Source: Buchnera aphidicola (Formosaphis micheliae) (GTDB lineage: Bacteria; Pseudomonadota; Gammaproteobacteria; Enterobacterales; Enterobacteriaceae). Taken from it: a DNA stretch of 64,000 bases. The position numbers and the translations under genes are program-made. The stretch covers positions 62,001 through 126,000 of the forward strand of contig NZ_CP135047.1 of the NCBI RefSeq assembly GCF_039403185.1, read 5' to 3'. Positions 28,686-39,530 of this stretch are shown here, one piece after another. Under the pieces are notes generated by a model that did not search any database, was not told the DNA's origin, and was given only the letters and a program-made list of their open reading frames with translations. Numbering within the stretch: the stretch's first letter is position 1; every line of letters starts with the position of its first letter.

Positions 28686-29150
28686 ATGACAATATTACGC
28701 CCTGGAGATTATGCTCCTAGATTTATATTACCTGATCAAGATAATCAATTAGTAAAATTATTAGATTATATTGGGAAAAGAGTTTTAATTTATTTTTATC
28801 CAAAAGCTATGACTCCCAATTGTACTATACAAGCTGGTAATTTAAGAGATAACATAGAAAGTTTTAATACAGCTAATATTGAAATTTTAGGAATTAGTAT
28901 TGATACACCAGATAAACTACTAAAATTTTCTGAAAAAGAAATGTTAAATTTTACTTTGTTATCAGATAAAGAACACAAAGTAAGTGAACAGTTTGGTATT
29001 TGGGGTAAAAAAAAATTTATGGGAAAAGTTTATTATGGAGTACATCGTACTACTTTTTTAATTGATTCAGTAGGAAAAATAGAAAAAATCTTTAGTAGTT
29101 TTCAAGCTAATACTCATCACTTAATAGTTTTGAAATATATTGAAATGTAG
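28686..29150 (+). CDS. bcp: Thiol peroxidase Bcp (PrxQ family), single-cysteine form
   Basis: Peroxiredoxin that reduces peroxides in the cytoplasm. 154 residues (E. coli 156), with GDYAPRFILPDQD at the start and the active-site motif KAMTPNCT giving the peroxidatic Cys46. In E. coli the resolving cysteine lies five residues on (CTVQAC); here that position is Gly51, and no other cysteine exists in the protein. It should therefore act as a 1-Cys enzyme needing an external thiol. The FGIWG-KKFMGK segment is conserved. Confidence 0.95.
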   Translation: MTILRPGDYAPRFILPDQDNQLVKLLDYIGKRVLIYFYPKAMTPNCTIQAGNLRDNIESFNTANIEILGISIDTPDKLLKFSEKEMLNFTLLSDKEHKVSEQFGIWGKKKFMGKVYYGVHRTTFLIDSVGKIEKIFSSFQANTHHLIVLKYIEM

Positions 29151-29335
29151 ATGTATGAAATAATCTTTATTTAGTTAATATAATTTATCAATATTATAAA
29201 GTATTATATAACTCATTTATTTCATATAATAAGGATAGATTGTGATTGTTTATTTTTATATTAGTAGTATCGTGCTACTAAAATATTTTATTTAGTAGCA
29301 GATTTTTTTGAATATATTATTATATAACTATTAGT

Positions 29336-30397
29336 TTATTTTTTACATTGAGCTCTGTATCGTAATAAATGATCCATAATAATTATTGCTGTCATAGCTT
29401 CAGTTATTGGTACTGCTCTTAAACCTACACAGGGATCGTGACGTCCTTTTATAGAAATAATTTGTTCTTGATTTTTAGTATTAATGGTATGACTAGGTAT
29501 ACTGATACTAGATGTTGGTTTAAAGGCTATATTTATAATAATATTTTCTCCGTTACTGATACCTCCTAAAATACCGCCACAGTGATTAGTTATAAATCCT
29601 TGTGAGTTCATCTCATCTCTATTTTGGTGTCCTTTTTGATTAACTACTGAGAATCCATCTCCTATTTCTATACCTTTTACTGCATTAATACTCATTAAAG
29701 CGTGAGATAAATCAGCATCTAATCGATCAAATACTGGTTCTCCTAAACCAATTGGAACGTTTTCAGCTATTACTGTAATTTTTGCTCCAATAGAATTATG
29801 TTCTTTTTTTAGTTTTTTCATATAGTTTTCAATACAAGATACTTGATGAGTATTTGGACAGAAAAAATCGTTTTTTTCACTATCATCTAATGATTTGACA
29901 TCAAATATCATATCTCCTAGTTGAGATAAATATCCTCGTATATTGATATTAAGATATAATTTAAGATATTTTTTTGCTATGGCACCAGCAGCAACTCTCA
30001 TAGCTGTTTCTCTAGCTGAAGATCTTCCACCACCTCTGTAATCTCTGATATTATATTTTTTTTCATATGTAAAATCAGCATGTCCAGGTCTATATATATC
30101 TTGTATATTTTTATAATCTTGAGAACGTTGATCAATATTTTCTATAGTTAATCCCATACTAGTTCCTGTTGTTACTCCTTGGAATAGTCCGGAAAGTATT
30201 TTAATTTGATCTGGTTCTTTACGTTGTGTTGTATATCTTTTATATCCAGGTTTTCTACGATTTAATTCTTTTTGTATATCATTTTCAGATAAAGGAAAAC
30301 CAGGAGGTATTCCATCTACTATACAACCTAATGATGGTCCATGAGATTCTCCAAAGGTAGTAACATTAAATATTTTTCCAATTTTATTACCAGACAT
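29336..30397 (-). CDS. aroC: Chorismate synthase
   Basis: Makes chorismate from EPSP using reduced flavin, the last step of the shikimate pathway. 353 residues (E. coli 361). Signatures are intact: [19 protein letters not shown] near the start, [26 protein letters not shown] and, near the end, [17 protein letters not shown]. It works with aroH of this window toward aromatic amino acids. In E. coli prmB separates it from smrB; here there is only a gene-free gap. Confidence 0.97.
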   Translation of the reverse strand: MSGNKIGKIFNVTTFGESHGPSLGCIVDGIPPGFPLSENDIQKELNRRKPGYKRYTTQRKEPDQIKILSGLFQGVTTGTSMGLTIENIDQRSQDYKNIQDIYRPGHADFTYEKKYNIRDYRGGGRSSARETAMRVAAGAIAKKYLKLYLNINIRGYLSQLGDMIFDVKSLDDSEKNDFFCPNTHQVSCIENYMKKLKKEHNSIGAKITVIAENVPIGLGEPVFDRLDADLSHALMSINAVKGIEIGDGFSVVNQKGHQNRDEMNSQGFITNHCGGILGGISNGENIIINIAFKPTSSISIPSHTINTKNQEQIISIKGRHDPCVGLRAVPITEAMTAIIIMDHLLRYRAQCKK

Positions 30398-30850
30398 TTT
30401 TTATCCTTATTTTTACTAAATTAAAATATGTATTTAATTTTTATATATTATTTTATATATATAGGAATATGATATGTTTTTTATTTATAATAATTGTTTT
30501 AAATAATATTTTTAAATAAGAAAAAATAATATGCATATGTGATATATAAATATAATTTATTTTTTTAATTAGTATATTTTAAGATAATTTACATAACTAT
30601 AATATATCTTCTGTATTTCTAAAATGAAATAAAAATATATTTTTATTTTATGCATTATTTTTTTATTAGTATTGAATAGTATAAATAATTGATTTAAAAA
30701 TATTTATAAATATTATTGACTTATTAACTAATTACAAATTATCTTGATAATATATAGTTTTAAACATTGGAGTTTTACTAAAAGTATAATTTATAATTAA
30801 TTATAGAGGACAGATGTTAAATATAATTATTTTTTAGTAATATAAAGTAT
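30398..30850. other. Gene-free spacer between aroC and smrB
   Basis: 453 bp without a supportable gene. In E. coli prmB, the methyltransferase for ribosomal protein L3, lies at this place; no similarity to it can be seen. The spacer should hold divergent promoters for aroC and smrB. Confidence 0.45.
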
Positions 30851-31384
30851 ATGGGACAAAATAATTATATTACGATAGAAGATTATTCTATTTTAAAAGA
30901 GTACCTAAATGGTACAAAAAAAATGGTTCAGGATACGTTGTATCATTCTCGTCGAAGTAAGATAAGTAATAACATTCGTTTAAAACGAACTATTTATGAA
31001 GAAGAAGCACATGTGCATTATTTTTTATCTCATAATGAATCATATAATTTTATGAAAGATGAGCCTATTAGTTATATTCGTAATAATGTTAGTGTAAAGT
31101 TTTTAAATAATTTAAAAATAGGAAAATATACTCCAGAAATTTTTCTTGATTTACATGGGTTAACACAATATGAAGCAAGAAGAGCATTGGGTCGATTAAT
31201 GGTTATTTGTCAAAAAGAGTCATTTTTTTGTGCCGGAATCATACACGGCCATGGTAAACATATTTTAAAATCTCAAACTCCGTTATGGCTTGCTAAACAT
31301 CCTGATATAATAGCATTTTATCGTGCATCACAAGTATTTGGTAATAGTGCAGGAATTACTTGTTTAATTGATATAAAAAAATAA
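30851..31384 (+). CDS. smrB: Smr-domain endonuclease SmrB (YfcN)
   Basis: In E. coli SmrB cleaves mRNA at collided ribosomes to start rescue. 177 residues (E. coli 183). The Smr domain occupies about residues 95-177, with the conserved DLHGL at 100-104 and GHGKH at 133-137, then PLWLAKHPDIIAF. The N-terminal part carries the hydrophilic segment proposed to contact the ribosome. A retained ribosome-rescue nuclease fits a genome with many error-prone homopolymers, but that link is inference. Confidence 0.9.
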   Translation: MGQNNYITIEDYSILKEYLNGTKKMVQDTLYHSRRSKISNNIRLKRTIYEEEAHVHYFLSHNESYNFMKDEPISYIRNNVSVKFLNNLKIGKYTPEIFLDLHGLTQYEARRALGRLMVICQKESFFCAGIIHGHGKHILKSQTPLWLAKHPDIIAFYRASQVFGNSAGITCLIDIKK

Positions 31385-31869
31385 TTTTTTATGGATATTT
31401 TATTATTGTTTTTTTATATTATAGTAACAATATGTTAATTTAGTTTATTTATATAAATAAATGAATTATGTATGTGTTGATATTTTTTTTAATTTTAACT
31501 AAATAAAATATTAATTTTAATTTAATTAATTTTATTAGATGTAATAAAATATTATATTAAATTTATTGTTTTTTTTAAAAAAATATTTTTAAAATAAATT
31601 ATTTTTTTAATGTAAATATTTAAATGTATTTGTAATATATATACTAATATATATATTTTAAAAGAATATAATATTTTTATTTATAATTAACGATAAATAT
31701 AAAAAATAGATATAATAGAATCTATAACAGTATAGTACTAGATGCTGTTTGTTTTTATTTGTTTAAAATATTTTATATTTATATAAAAATAATATTATAT
31801 AATATACGTTTCTATTTATTTATTTATATATAAAATAAGTAATAATTTTAATTTTATTAAATAAAATAT
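31385..31869. other. Gene-free spacer between smrB and tRNA-Arg
   Basis: 485 bp of AT-rich sequence with no supportable gene or strong hairpin. The promoter of tRNA-Arg should lie near its right end, where many TATA-like sequences make a single choice unjustified. Confidence 0.45.
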
Positions 31870-31941
31870 ATCCCTTTAGTTAAATGGATATAATAAACTC
31901 CTCCTAAGAGTTAGTTGCAGGTTCAATTCCTGCAAGGGATA
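31870..31941 (+). tRNA. tRNA-Arg (anticodon CCU)
   Basis: Cloverleaf with acceptor ATCCCTT/AAGGGAT, D arm TAGTTAAATGGATATAA, anticodon stem AACTC/GAGTT, loop CTCCTAA with anticodon CCT, T arm GCAGGTTCAATTCCTGC and discriminator A. It closely resembles E. coli argW, the reader of AGG codons. CCA is not encoded. Confidence 0.95.
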
Positions 31942-32114
31942 GGTTGTTTAATGGAATTATTTATTTAAAAAAACATATTATAATATATATAATGTCAAAA
32001 TTTTATTTTTAATTAATAAATTTTTTAATAAAAAATTATTTCTTTATAGATTTATAGTTATATTTAAAAACTGCTAAATAGAATTACTAGTTATAGTAAT
32101 CAAAAGGAATATAT

Positions 32115-33017
32115 TTGATGTTAAATTATAAGCGTTTACGTATAGCTATGCAAAAAAGTGGAAGATTAAGTGATGATTCTAAAAAATTATTAATTAGATG
32201 TGGTATTAAGATTAATTTAAATCAACAGCGTTTGATTGCTTTTTCTGAAAATATGCCTATTGATATTATGAGAGTTCGTGATGATGATATTCCTGGATTG
32301 ATTATGGATGGTGTAGTAGATTTGGGAATAGTAGGCGAAAATGTATTAGAAGAAGAATTATTAAACCGCCGTATGAGGTCAGAAAATAGTGTGTATACTA
32401 TATTAAAACGACTCGATTTTGGCGTATGTAGATTATCTTTAGCTATTCCTGTTAATTCAGAGTATAAAAATATCAGATGTTTAAATAACATGAGAATTGC
32501 AACATCATATCCTTATTTATTAAAGCAATATCTTGATAAAAAAAATATTTTTTTTAAAATTTGTATGTTAAATGGTTCTGTTGAAGTAGCACCGAGAGCT
32601 GGATTAGCAGATGTGATATGTGATTTGGTTTCTACAGGGGCAACGTTAGAATCAAATGGATTGAAAGAAGTAGAAGTTATTTATCAATCTAGAGCGTGTT
32701 TGGTATGTCGTCCAGGTAAAATGTCAAAAATTAAACAGGAAATAATTAGTACACTAATTACACGTATACAAGGTGTAATTAAAGCTAGGGGTTCTAAATA
32801 TATTATGTTACATGCACCAATTACAAAATTAAATGAAGTAATTTCTTTATTGCATGGTGCAGAAAAACCTACTGTATTGAAGTTAGCTGGAGATGACACT
32901 AGAGTTGCAATGCACATGGTAAGCAGTGAGACATTATTTTGGGAAACAATGGAAAAATTAAAATATTTAGGAGCTAGTTCTATTTTGGTATTACCGATAG
33001 AAAAAATGATGGAATAG
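32115..33017 (+). CDS. hisG: ATP phosphoribosyltransferase
   Basis: First and feedback-regulated enzyme of histidine synthesis, joining ATP and PRPP. 300 residues (E. coli 299). Seen: [15 protein letters not shown] at the start, the PRPP-binding segment [17 protein letters not shown], and the C-terminal regulatory domain with [29 protein letters not shown] lies a good distance before the ATG. No histidine-rich leader peptide or attenuator is visible in the 173 bp before it. Confidence 0.97.
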   Translation: MMLNYKRLRIAMQKSGRLSDDSKKLLIRCGIKINLNQQRLIAFSENMPIDIMRVRDDDIPGLIMDGVVDLGIVGENVLEEELLNRRMRSENSVYTILKRLDFGVCRLSLAIPVNSEYKNIRCLNNMRIATSYPYLLKQYLDKKNIFFKICMLNGSVEVAPRAGLADVICDLVSTGATLESNGLKEVEVIYQSRACLVCRPGKMSKIKQEIISTLITRIQGVIKARGSKYIMLHAPITKLNEVISLLHGAEKPTVLKLAGDDTRVAMHMVSSETLFWETMEKLKYLGASSILVLPIEKMME

Positions 33018-33022
33018 ACAAA

Positions 33023-34315
33023 ATGGTAGATAAATTGTTGAATGTTATTCATTGGAATCAATTAAATGAAATAGATCAAAAAAAAATATTAGTTAGGCCA
33101 GCTTTTAGTACATCAAATAAAGTTGTAGAATTGGTTAAAAAAATAATTTTAGACGTTAAGATGTTAGGAGATTCTGCGTTAAAAAAATATTCTTATATTT
33201 TTGATCATAGTAATTTAAATACATTTCAAGTAAGTGATAAAAAAATATTAGATTCGCATTATAAAGTGAAAAATAATGTCAAAGATGCTATTTTAAAAGC
33301 AATAGAAAACATTAAAATTTTTCATGCAATGCAACAAATGAAAATAATAGATATTGAAGTACAATCTGGAATAAATTGTCAACAAATTATTAAACCAATA
33401 GAATCTGTAGGTTTATATATACCAGGTGGTTTATCTCCTCTGGTGTCAACAGTTTTAATGTTATCTATACCTGCTCAAATTGCTCAGTGTCCTAATATAT
33501 TTATTTGTTCTCCTCCTCCTATTACTAACGAAATTTTATATGCTGCTAAAGTATGTGGTGTACACAAAGTTTTTGAAATAGGTGGAGCACAAGCAATTGC
33601 TGCATTTGCTTTTGGAACTAAGTCTATTCCTAAAGTTAATAAAATATTTGGACCTGGTAATATTTATGTTACTGAAGCAAAACGACAAGTTAACCAATTA
33701 TTAAATAATTTAGCTATTGATATGTTAGCAGGTCCCTCTGAATTGTTAATTATAGCTGACTCTATGGCAAATCCAATATTTGTAGCTGCAGATTTATTAA
33801 GTCAATTAGAACATGGACCCGATTCACAAGTAGTATTAGTAACTCCAAGTATTATATTAGTTCAAGAAGTATTGCAACAATTAAAAAAACAGTTACAAGT
33901 ATTATCACATCGAGAAATTATTAAAAAAACTTTAAAAAAAAGTTTTGTTGTTATTACGTCTAATTTAATAGAATGTACCAGTATATCTAATCTATATGCA
34001 CCTGAACATTTAATAATAAATACCATCAATCCAGAAGATTTACTATGTAATATTATTAATGCTGGATCTATATTTTTAGGTAATTGGTCACCAGAAGCAG
34101 CAGGAGATTATGCTTCTGGACCTAATCATGTGTTGCCTACCTACGGTTGTGCTGCTGTATATTCAGGTGTTGGTGTAATAGATTTTCAAAAGAGAATTAG
34201 TGTACAAAAATTAACTAAAGAAGGTTTAATTAGTCTTTCTTCAACTATTTTAACTTTGTCTAATATAGAGAAATTAGAAGCTCATTATAATGCAATAAAA
34301 TTAAGACTAGATTAA
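33023..34315 (+). CDS. hisD: Histidinol dehydrogenase
   Basis: Zinc enzyme that oxidises histidinol to histidine with two NAD+. 430 residues (E. coli 434). Seen: VGLYIPGG, EIGGAQAIAAFAFGT, FGPGNIYVTEAKRQV, the substrate-binding SELLIIAD, LEHGPDSQ with zinc-ligand residues, and PEAAGDYASGPNHVLPT. It begins five bases after the hisG stop, consistent with one operon. Confidence 0.97.
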   Translation: MVDKLLNVIHWNQLNEIDQKKILVRPAFSTSNKVVELVKKIILDVKMLGDSALKKYSYIFDHSNLNTFQVSDKKILDSHYKVKNNVKDAILKAIENIKIFHAMQQMKIIDIEVQSGINCQQIIKPIESVGLYIPGGLSPLVSTVLMLSIPAQIAQCPNIFICSPPPITNEILYAAKVCGVHKVFEIGGAQAIAAFAFGTKSIPKVNKIFGPGNIYVTEAKRQVNQLLNNLAIDMLAGPSELLIIADSMANPIFVAADLLSQLEHGPDSQVVLVTPSIILVQEVLQQLKKQLQVLSHREIIKKTLKKSFVVITSNLIECTSISNLYAPEHLIINTINPEDLLCNIINAGSIFLGNWSPEAAGDYASGPNHVLPTYGCAAVYSGVGVIDFQKRISVQKLTKEGLISLSSTILTLSNIEKLEAHYNAIKLRLD

Positions 34316-34329
34316 TTACAAGGAAATAT

Positions 34330-35421
34330 ATGAACTTAAATATTTATAATTTAGTCCGTAAAAATATTCAACAATTGATTCCATATCAATCTGCTCGAAG
34401 AATTGGTGGAAAAGGTTCTATATGGTTAAATGCTAATGAATCTACAGAATCAAATTCATTTTTATTAAAAGAGAGTTATTTTAATCGCTATCCTGAGGTT
34501 CAACCTCAATCTTTAATTCTTCGATATGCTAATTACATTAATTTATCACCTGGTAATATATTAGTTACCCGTGGTGCTGATGAAGGTATTGAGTTATTAA
34601 TGAGAGCATTTTGTGAACCAGGTCAAGATTCTATCATTTATTGTTCTCCTACTTATGATATGTATAAAATTAACGCTAATATTTTAGGAATTGAATGTAG
34701 AAATATTAAGATGTTAAATAATTGGCAATTAGATGTTGAAAAAATATGTAATCAATCTTTTGGTGTTAAATTAATATATATATGTAGTCCTAATAATCCA
34801 ACGGGAAATATTATTCGTTCTGTAGATATTGAACAAATTATTCAGGTTTTTTCTGATACTGGTATAGTTGTAATTGATGAAGCATATATTGAATTTTGTG
34901 AAAAATATAGTGTTCTTCATTGGATCAAAAAATATTCTAATTTAGTTATTTTAAGGACTTTATCTAAAGCATTTGCTTTGGCAGCATTGCGTTGTGGTTT
35001 TGTTATTGCTAATGAGGTAATTATTGACGTTTTGTCTAAGATTATCGCTCCTTATCCTATTCCAAAACCAGTATCAGATATTGCTTATGAGGCTTTGAGT
35101 CAAGATAGTATTAAAGCAATGAAAAAGAGAGTTCAAGATTTGATTTATAACAGAACATGGGTTATTAAAGAATTAAATAAAAATACATATGTAGAGAAAA
35201 TTTTTACAACTGAAAGTAATTATATTTTAGTAAGATTTATTAATGCTGAAAAAATATTTAATTGGTTAAGTAAACATGGTGTGATTGTAAGAAATCAAAA
35301 CAAAAAAATGTTTTTAAAACAATGTATACGAATTACTGTAGGTACTTTTATTGAATGTTCGACATTAATTAATATATTAAATTTGTTTAACAAGTATCAT
35401 GAACGGAGAAATACATGTTAA
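34330..35421 (+). CDS. hisC: Histidinol-phosphate aminotransferase
   Basis: PLP enzyme converting imidazole-acetol phosphate to histidinol phosphate. 363 residues (E. coli 356). Seen: LNANES near the start, TRGADEGIELLMRAF, CSPNNPTGN, VVIDEAYIEF, and the PLP lysine in LRTLSKAFALAALRCGF. The end overlaps hisB by seven bases. Confidence 0.96.
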   Translation: MNLNIYNLVRKNIQQLIPYQSARRIGGKGSIWLNANESTESNSFLLKESYFNRYPEVQPQSLILRYANYINLSPGNILVTRGADEGIELLMRAFCEPGQDSIIYCSPTYDMYKINANILGIECRNIKMLNNWQLDVEKICNQSFGVKLIYICSPNNPTGNIIRSVDIEQIIQVFSDTGIVVIDEAYIEFCEKYSVLHWIKKYSNLVILRTLSKAFALAALRCGFVIANEVIIDVLSKIIAPYPIPKPVSDIAYEALSQDSIKAMKKRVQDLIYNRTWVIKELNKNTYVEKIFTTESNYILVRFINAEKIFNWLSKHGVIVRNQNKKMFLKQCIRITVGTFIECSTLINILNLFNKYHERRNTC

Positions 35422-36482
35422 AAAAATATTTATTTATTGATCGTGATGGAACTTTGATTTCTGAACCTGTGAAAGATTTTCAAATAGACAATATAGAGAA
35501 GTTATTTTTTGAACCTGAAGTAATTCCTTCTTTAATTATTTTAAAAAATAATGGTTATAAATTTGTTATGATTACTAACCAAGATGGATTGGGTTCGAAA
35601 AATTTTTCATTGTCTGCATTTAATATTCCTCATAATTTTATGTTAAAAATATTTAATTCACAGGGTATTTTTTTTGAAAAAGTATTAATTTGTCCTCATT
35701 ATTCGTATGATAATTGTACTTGTAGAAAACCAAATATAGAATTAGTTAAACCTTGGTTGGATTTGAATATATTAAATAAAACAGAAAGTTATGTTATAGG
35801 AGATAGAACTACAGATTTAAAATTAGCTAATAATATGGGAATAAAAGGAATTTTATATAATAAAAATACATGTAATTGGAGTAAAATTGTTAAAACAATA
35901 ATAAATTGTGATAGATATGCAAAGATATGTAGAAATACTAAAGAAACAAACATTATAGTAGAAATATGGTTAGATAGATATAGTATTAGTAAAATAGATA
36001 CTCAGATAAATTTTTTTAATCACATGTTAGAACAAATTTCGGTTCATAGCGGAATTTTAATGAATGTTATTGCGCGTGGTGATATACAGGTAGATGATCA
36101 TCATATTATAGAAGATGTTGGTATATGTTTGGGTCAAGCGTTATTTCAAGCGATAGGTAACAAATATGGACTAAATAGATATGGATTTTATTTACCTATG
36201 GATGAAAGTTTAGCTCAATGTGTGTTAGATGTATCAGGACGCCCTTATTTAAAGTTTTCAGCAATTTTTAATCATAAATTAGTGGGAGATATGAATACAG
36301 AGATGGTACAGCATTTTTTTTATTCTTTAGCATATTCAATGAAAAGTACTATTCATATTAGTGTTGTAGGAGAAAATGATCATCACAAAATAGAGAGTTT
36401 ATTTAAAGTATTTGGTAGAGTATTAAAAGATGCTATTTTAATAAAAGGAAATCATCTATTAAGTTCTAAAGGTATACTGTAA
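35415..36482 (+). CDS. hisB: Bifunctional histidinol-phosphatase / imidazoleglycerol-phosphate dehydratase
   Basis: Two enzymes in one chain, as in enterobacteria. Residues 1-165 are a HAD phosphatase with the nucleophile pair Asp9 and Asp11 in FIDRDGTL and a zinc-binding loop [14 protein letters not shown]. The rest is the dehydratase, with metal-binding histidines in [25 protein letters not shown] and [11 protein letters not shown]. 355 residues against 355 in E. coli. Overlaps hisC and touches hisH. Confidence 0.97.
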   Translation: MLKKYLFIDRDGTLISEPVKDFQIDNIEKLFFEPEVIPSLIILKNNGYKFVMITNQDGLGSKNFSLSAFNIPHNFMLKIFNSQGIFFEKVLICPHYSYDNCTCRKPNIELVKPWLDLNILNKTESYVIGDRTTDLKLANNMGIKGILYNKNTCNWSKIVKTIINCDRYAKICRNTKETNIIVEIWLDRYSISKIDTQINFFNHMLEQISVHSGILMNVIARGDIQVDDHHIIEDVGICLGQALFQAIGNKYGLNRYGFYLPMDESLAQCVLDVSGRPYLKFSAIFNHKLVGDMNTEMVQHFFYSLAYSMKSTIHISVVGENDHHKIESLFKVFGRVLKDAILIKGNHLLSSKGIL

Positions 36483-37105
36483 TGAATATTGTAATAATAG
36501 ATACAGGATGTGCTAATTTATTTTCTTTAAAATATGCAATACAAAGGTTAGGTTATAATCCTGTTATTACTAAAAATATTAAAATGATAGAGTTTGCAGA
36601 CAAATTACTTTTACCTGGCGTAGGCACTCCTATATCTGCTATGGAACAATTGCATAAGTTTGATTTAGTAACAGTAATTAAAAATTTTAAGAAACCAATA
36701 CTAGGTATTTGTTTAGGGATGCAATTGTTTTGTTTATATAGTCAAGAATGTAATAGAGTAAAAATGTTGGGTATCATTAATTCTGTTGTAGTAAAATTAA
36801 CAGTAAACAAATTATCTATTCCTCATATGGGATGGAATACAGTAATTAGTTACGATCAAGAATTTTTGTTTAGAGGTATTAAGCCAAAGTCTAAATTTTA
36901 CTTTGTTCATAGTTACATGTTAGAAATGAATAAATATACAATTGCATATTCAGATTATGGCGGGTATTTTAGTGCAGTAATAAGAAAAAAAAATTTTTTT
37001 GGTGTGCAATTTCATCCAGAAAAATCTGGTTTTGTAGGAGCTCAATTATTAAAAAATTTTTTAGAGATAGGCGAATATGATTATTCCAGCAATAGATTTA
37101 ATTAA
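36482..37105 (+). CDS. hisH: Imidazole glycerol phosphate synthase, glutaminase subunit
   Basis: Class I glutamine amidotransferase that supplies ammonia to HisF. 207 residues (E. coli 196). Catalytic Cys77 lies in [10 protein letters not shown] and the His/Glu pair in VQFHPEKS; the oxyanion region LLPGVGTP is intact. The C terminus runs 29 bases into hisA in another frame, giving a few extra residues. The start overlaps the last base of hisB. Confidence 0.96.
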   Translation: MNIVIIDTGCANLFSLKYAIQRLGYNPVITKNIKMIEFADKLLLPGVGTPISAMEQLHKFDLVTVIKNFKKPILGICLGMQLFCLYSQECNRVKMLGIINSVVVKLTVNKLSIPHMGWNTVISYDQEFLFRGIKPKSKFYFVHSYMLEMNKYTIAYSDYGGYFSAVIRKKNFFGVQFHPEKSGFVGAQLLKNFLEIGEYDYSSNRFN

Positions 37106-37814
37106 TGGTCAAATAGTACGTTTATATCAAGGGAATTTTTCTGAAAAAAAAATTTATAGTAACGATATTCATGCTAAAATAAAAGATTATTATTCTCAAG
37201 GTGCGCAAATAATACATATAGTAGATCTTGATGGTGCTAAAGATCCAACAATAAAACAAATTAAATTATATAAAAGTATATTATCTAAAATAGATGTTTA
37301 TACACAAATTGGAGGTGGTATTAGAACAGAAAAAGATATAGAAACATTATTTGAAATAGGTGCAAAGAGAGTAGTGATTAGTTCTGTTGCAATTTCAAAT
37401 TGTACGGAAGTTAAAAAATGGTTTAAAAATTATGGAGGAAATGCAATTGTTCTTGCATTAGACGTATTAATTAATGCTAATAATTGTAAGGAAATTTTAA
37501 TTAATGGATGGCAAGAAAATTCTCAATTAAGTGTAGAAAATGTTATTAAGAAATTTTCTGAATATGGTTTAAAATATGTATTATGTACAGATATATCTAA
37601 AGATGGGACTCTATTAGGTCCTAATTTTGTTTTATATAAAGAATTAACCCAATTATTTCCTCATATTTGTTTTCAATCTTCAGGAGGAGTAAGTTCTTTA
37701 GAAGATATTGTACGTTTAAAATCATGCGGGATAAAAGATATAATTATTGGACGTAGTTTATTAGAAAATAGATTTACTTTATTGGAAGCAATCTCATGTT
37801 ATCAAAACGCATAA
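37077..37814 (+). CDS. hisA: ProFAR isomerase
   Basis: TIM-barrel enzyme that isomerises the aminoaldose intermediate to its ketose. 245 residues, as in E. coli. Catalytic Asp7 lies in PAIDLINGQ, with QIGGGIR after strand 3 and [14 protein letters not shown] carrying the second catalytic aspartate. It starts within hisH and ends within hisF. Confidence 0.97.
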   Translation: MIIPAIDLINGQIVRLYQGNFSEKKIYSNDIHAKIKDYYSQGAQIIHIVDLDGAKDPTIKQIKLYKSILSKIDVYTQIGGGIRTEKDIETLFEIGAKRVVISSVAISNCTEVKKWFKNYGGNAIVLALDVLINANNCKEILINGWQENSQLSVENVIKKFSEYGLKYVLCTDISKDGTLLGPNFVLYKELTQLFPHICFQSSGGVSSLEDIVRLKSCGIKDIIIGRSLLENRFTLLEAISCYQNA

Positions 37815-38572
37815 TTCCTTGTTTAGATGTGCAAGATAATTCAGTAGTGAAAGGTATACAATTTCGTAATCATGAAATTGTAGGAGGTATAATAGAATTA
37901 GCTAAACATTATGTTAAAGAAGGTGCTGATGAGTTAGTATTTTATGATATTAAAGCATCTTCCAGTAATAGATTAGTAGATAAAAGGTGGATTGAAAAAA
38001 TTGCTTCAGTAATTGATATTCCTTTTAGTGTAGCTGGAGGTATAAGAAGTGTAAAAGATGCATCTGAAATATTAAAATTTGGAGCAGATAAGATATCTCT
38101 TAATTCTTTTGCAATAAAAGATCCAAGTTTAATTACTCGTATAGCAGATCATTTTGGAGTACAATGTGTCGTTGTTGGAGTTGATTCTTGGTATAATAAA
38201 GACACAAATAATTATCAGGTATGTCAATATACTGGTGACGAAAATAAAACATATAAAACAGAATTAGAAACTATACATTGGATATCAGTAGTACAGGAAT
38301 TAGGAGCAGGTGAAATTGTATTAAATATGATGAATCAAGATGGAATGTGTAATGGGTATAATTTATCTTTATTGAAAAAAGTACGTAAAATATGTAATGT
38401 TCCATTAGTTGCCTCTGGAGGTGCTGGAACAATGGAGCATTTTTATCACGTATTTCATGATGTTGATGTAGAAGGAGCTTTAGCTGCATCAGTTTTTCAT
38501 AAAAAAATAATTAGTATATCAGTATTGAAGAGTTATTTATATAAAAGAGGTGTGGAGATTAGATGGTGTTAA
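37796..38572 (+). CDS. hisF: Imidazole glycerol phosphate synthase, cyclase subunit
   Basis: TIM-barrel partner of HisH that makes imidazole glycerol phosphate and AICAR. 258 residues, as in E. coli. Catalytic Asp11 lies in IPCLDVQD and Asp130 in VVVGVDSW; the phosphate-binding VAGGIRS and VASGGAG loops are intact. AICAR made here feeds purine synthesis. Overlaps both hisA and hisI. Confidence 0.97.
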   Translation: MLSKRIIPCLDVQDNSVVKGIQFRNHEIVGGIIELAKHYVKEGADELVFYDIKASSSNRLVDKRWIEKIASVIDIPFSVAGGIRSVKDASEILKFGADKISLNSFAIKDPSLITRIADHFGVQCVVVGVDSWYNKDTNNYQVCQYTGDENKTYKTELETIHWISVVQELGAGEIVLNMMNQDGMCNGYNLSLLKKVRKICNVPLVASGGAGTMEHFYHVFHDVDVEGALAASVFHKKIISISVLKSYLYKRGVEIRWC

Positions 38573-39183
38573 AAGAAATAGATAGTTCAAAATTAAATTG
38601 GAAAAAAATGAATGGTATAATACCAGCTATTATTCAGCATAGTATCTCTGGTCAGATATTAATGTTAGGATATATGGATCAGGATGCTTTAGAGCAAACT
38701 CAGAAAAAAAAATTAGTATTTTTTTATTCTAGAACAAAAAAACGTTTATGGAAGAAAGGAGAAAAATCTGGTAATTATTTACAGGTAATTAATATTACAG
38801 TTGATTGTGATTGTGATACTGTACTTATTTTAGTTGTTCCAATTGGAAATACTTGTCATTTAAATCGGGATAGTTGTTTTGAATCTAACATTCAACCAGA
38901 ATATTCTTTTCTTTATATTTTGGAAAAATATTTACAAAGCAGAATTATGTCTAGTAAAGAGCATACATCATATACTGTTAATTTATTTAATTCTGGAACT
39001 AAACGTATTGCTCAAAAAGTTGCTGAAGAGGGAGTAGAAACTGCTTTAGCTGCAGTTGTTGATGATATATCAGAATTGATTGATGAATCTTCAGATCTTG
39101 TCTTTCATTTACTGGTATTATTACAAAATAAATCACTTAATTTTCATACAGTTATTCGTAATTTAAGAAAGAGAAATACATAA
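38563..39183 (+). CDS. hisI: Bifunctional phosphoribosyl-AMP cyclohydrolase / phosphoribosyl-ATP pyrophosphatase
   Basis: Carries out steps two and three of histidine synthesis. 206 residues (E. coli 203). The N-terminal cyclohydrolase has [31 protein letters not shown] and the zinc-site DCDCDTVL; the C-terminal pyrophosphatase has [19 protein letters not shown] and the acidic [11 protein letters not shown] helix. Last gene of the his operon. Confidence 0.97.
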   Translation: MVLKEIDSSKLNWKKMNGIIPAIIQHSISGQILMLGYMDQDALEQTQKKKLVFFYSRTKKRLWKKGEKSGNYLQVINITVDCDCDTVLILVVPIGNTCHLNRDSCFESNIQPEYSFLYILEKYLQSRIMSSKEHTSYTVNLFNSGTKRIAQKVAEEGVETALAAVVDDISELIDESSDLVFHLLVLLQNKSLNFHTVIRNLRKRNT

Positions 39184-39187
39184 TTTT

Positions 39188-39209
39188 TAATATATTAATT
39201 AATATATTA
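39188..39209. terminator. 22-bp perfect palindrome after hisI
   Basis: A perfect self-complementary AT-only sequence begins five bases after the hisI stop and can form a hairpin at the end of the his transcript. No strong T run follows, so termination here is only possible. Confidence 0.4.
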
Positions 39210-39530
39210 TATTGGTTTATTTTTGTATAATTAAATTTATCGTTTTTTTATAATTAATCTTAAAAATTACGTAATTATTTATAGGTTGTATATTATATAA
39301 TGTGTTTAATTTGTATCATGAATACTATAATCAAAAGTTAATAAATTATTTTAGGTATCTATTTTATATTAGTGTTTATTTTTATGAACGTATATAATAA
39401 TAATGTCAATGGAGTTTTTTATGAAAATAGATTTTTTATAAAAATATTTGTTGTATCTTTGATTAAATGTTATAAAAGTAAATTGTAGATTGTTATATAT
39501 ATATTTTTTATGATTAATAGTGGAATAATT
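39210..39530. other. Gene-free spacer between hisI and gnd
   Basis: About 320 bp with no supportable gene. The promoter for gnd is expected here but not clearly recognisable. Confidence 0.45.
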
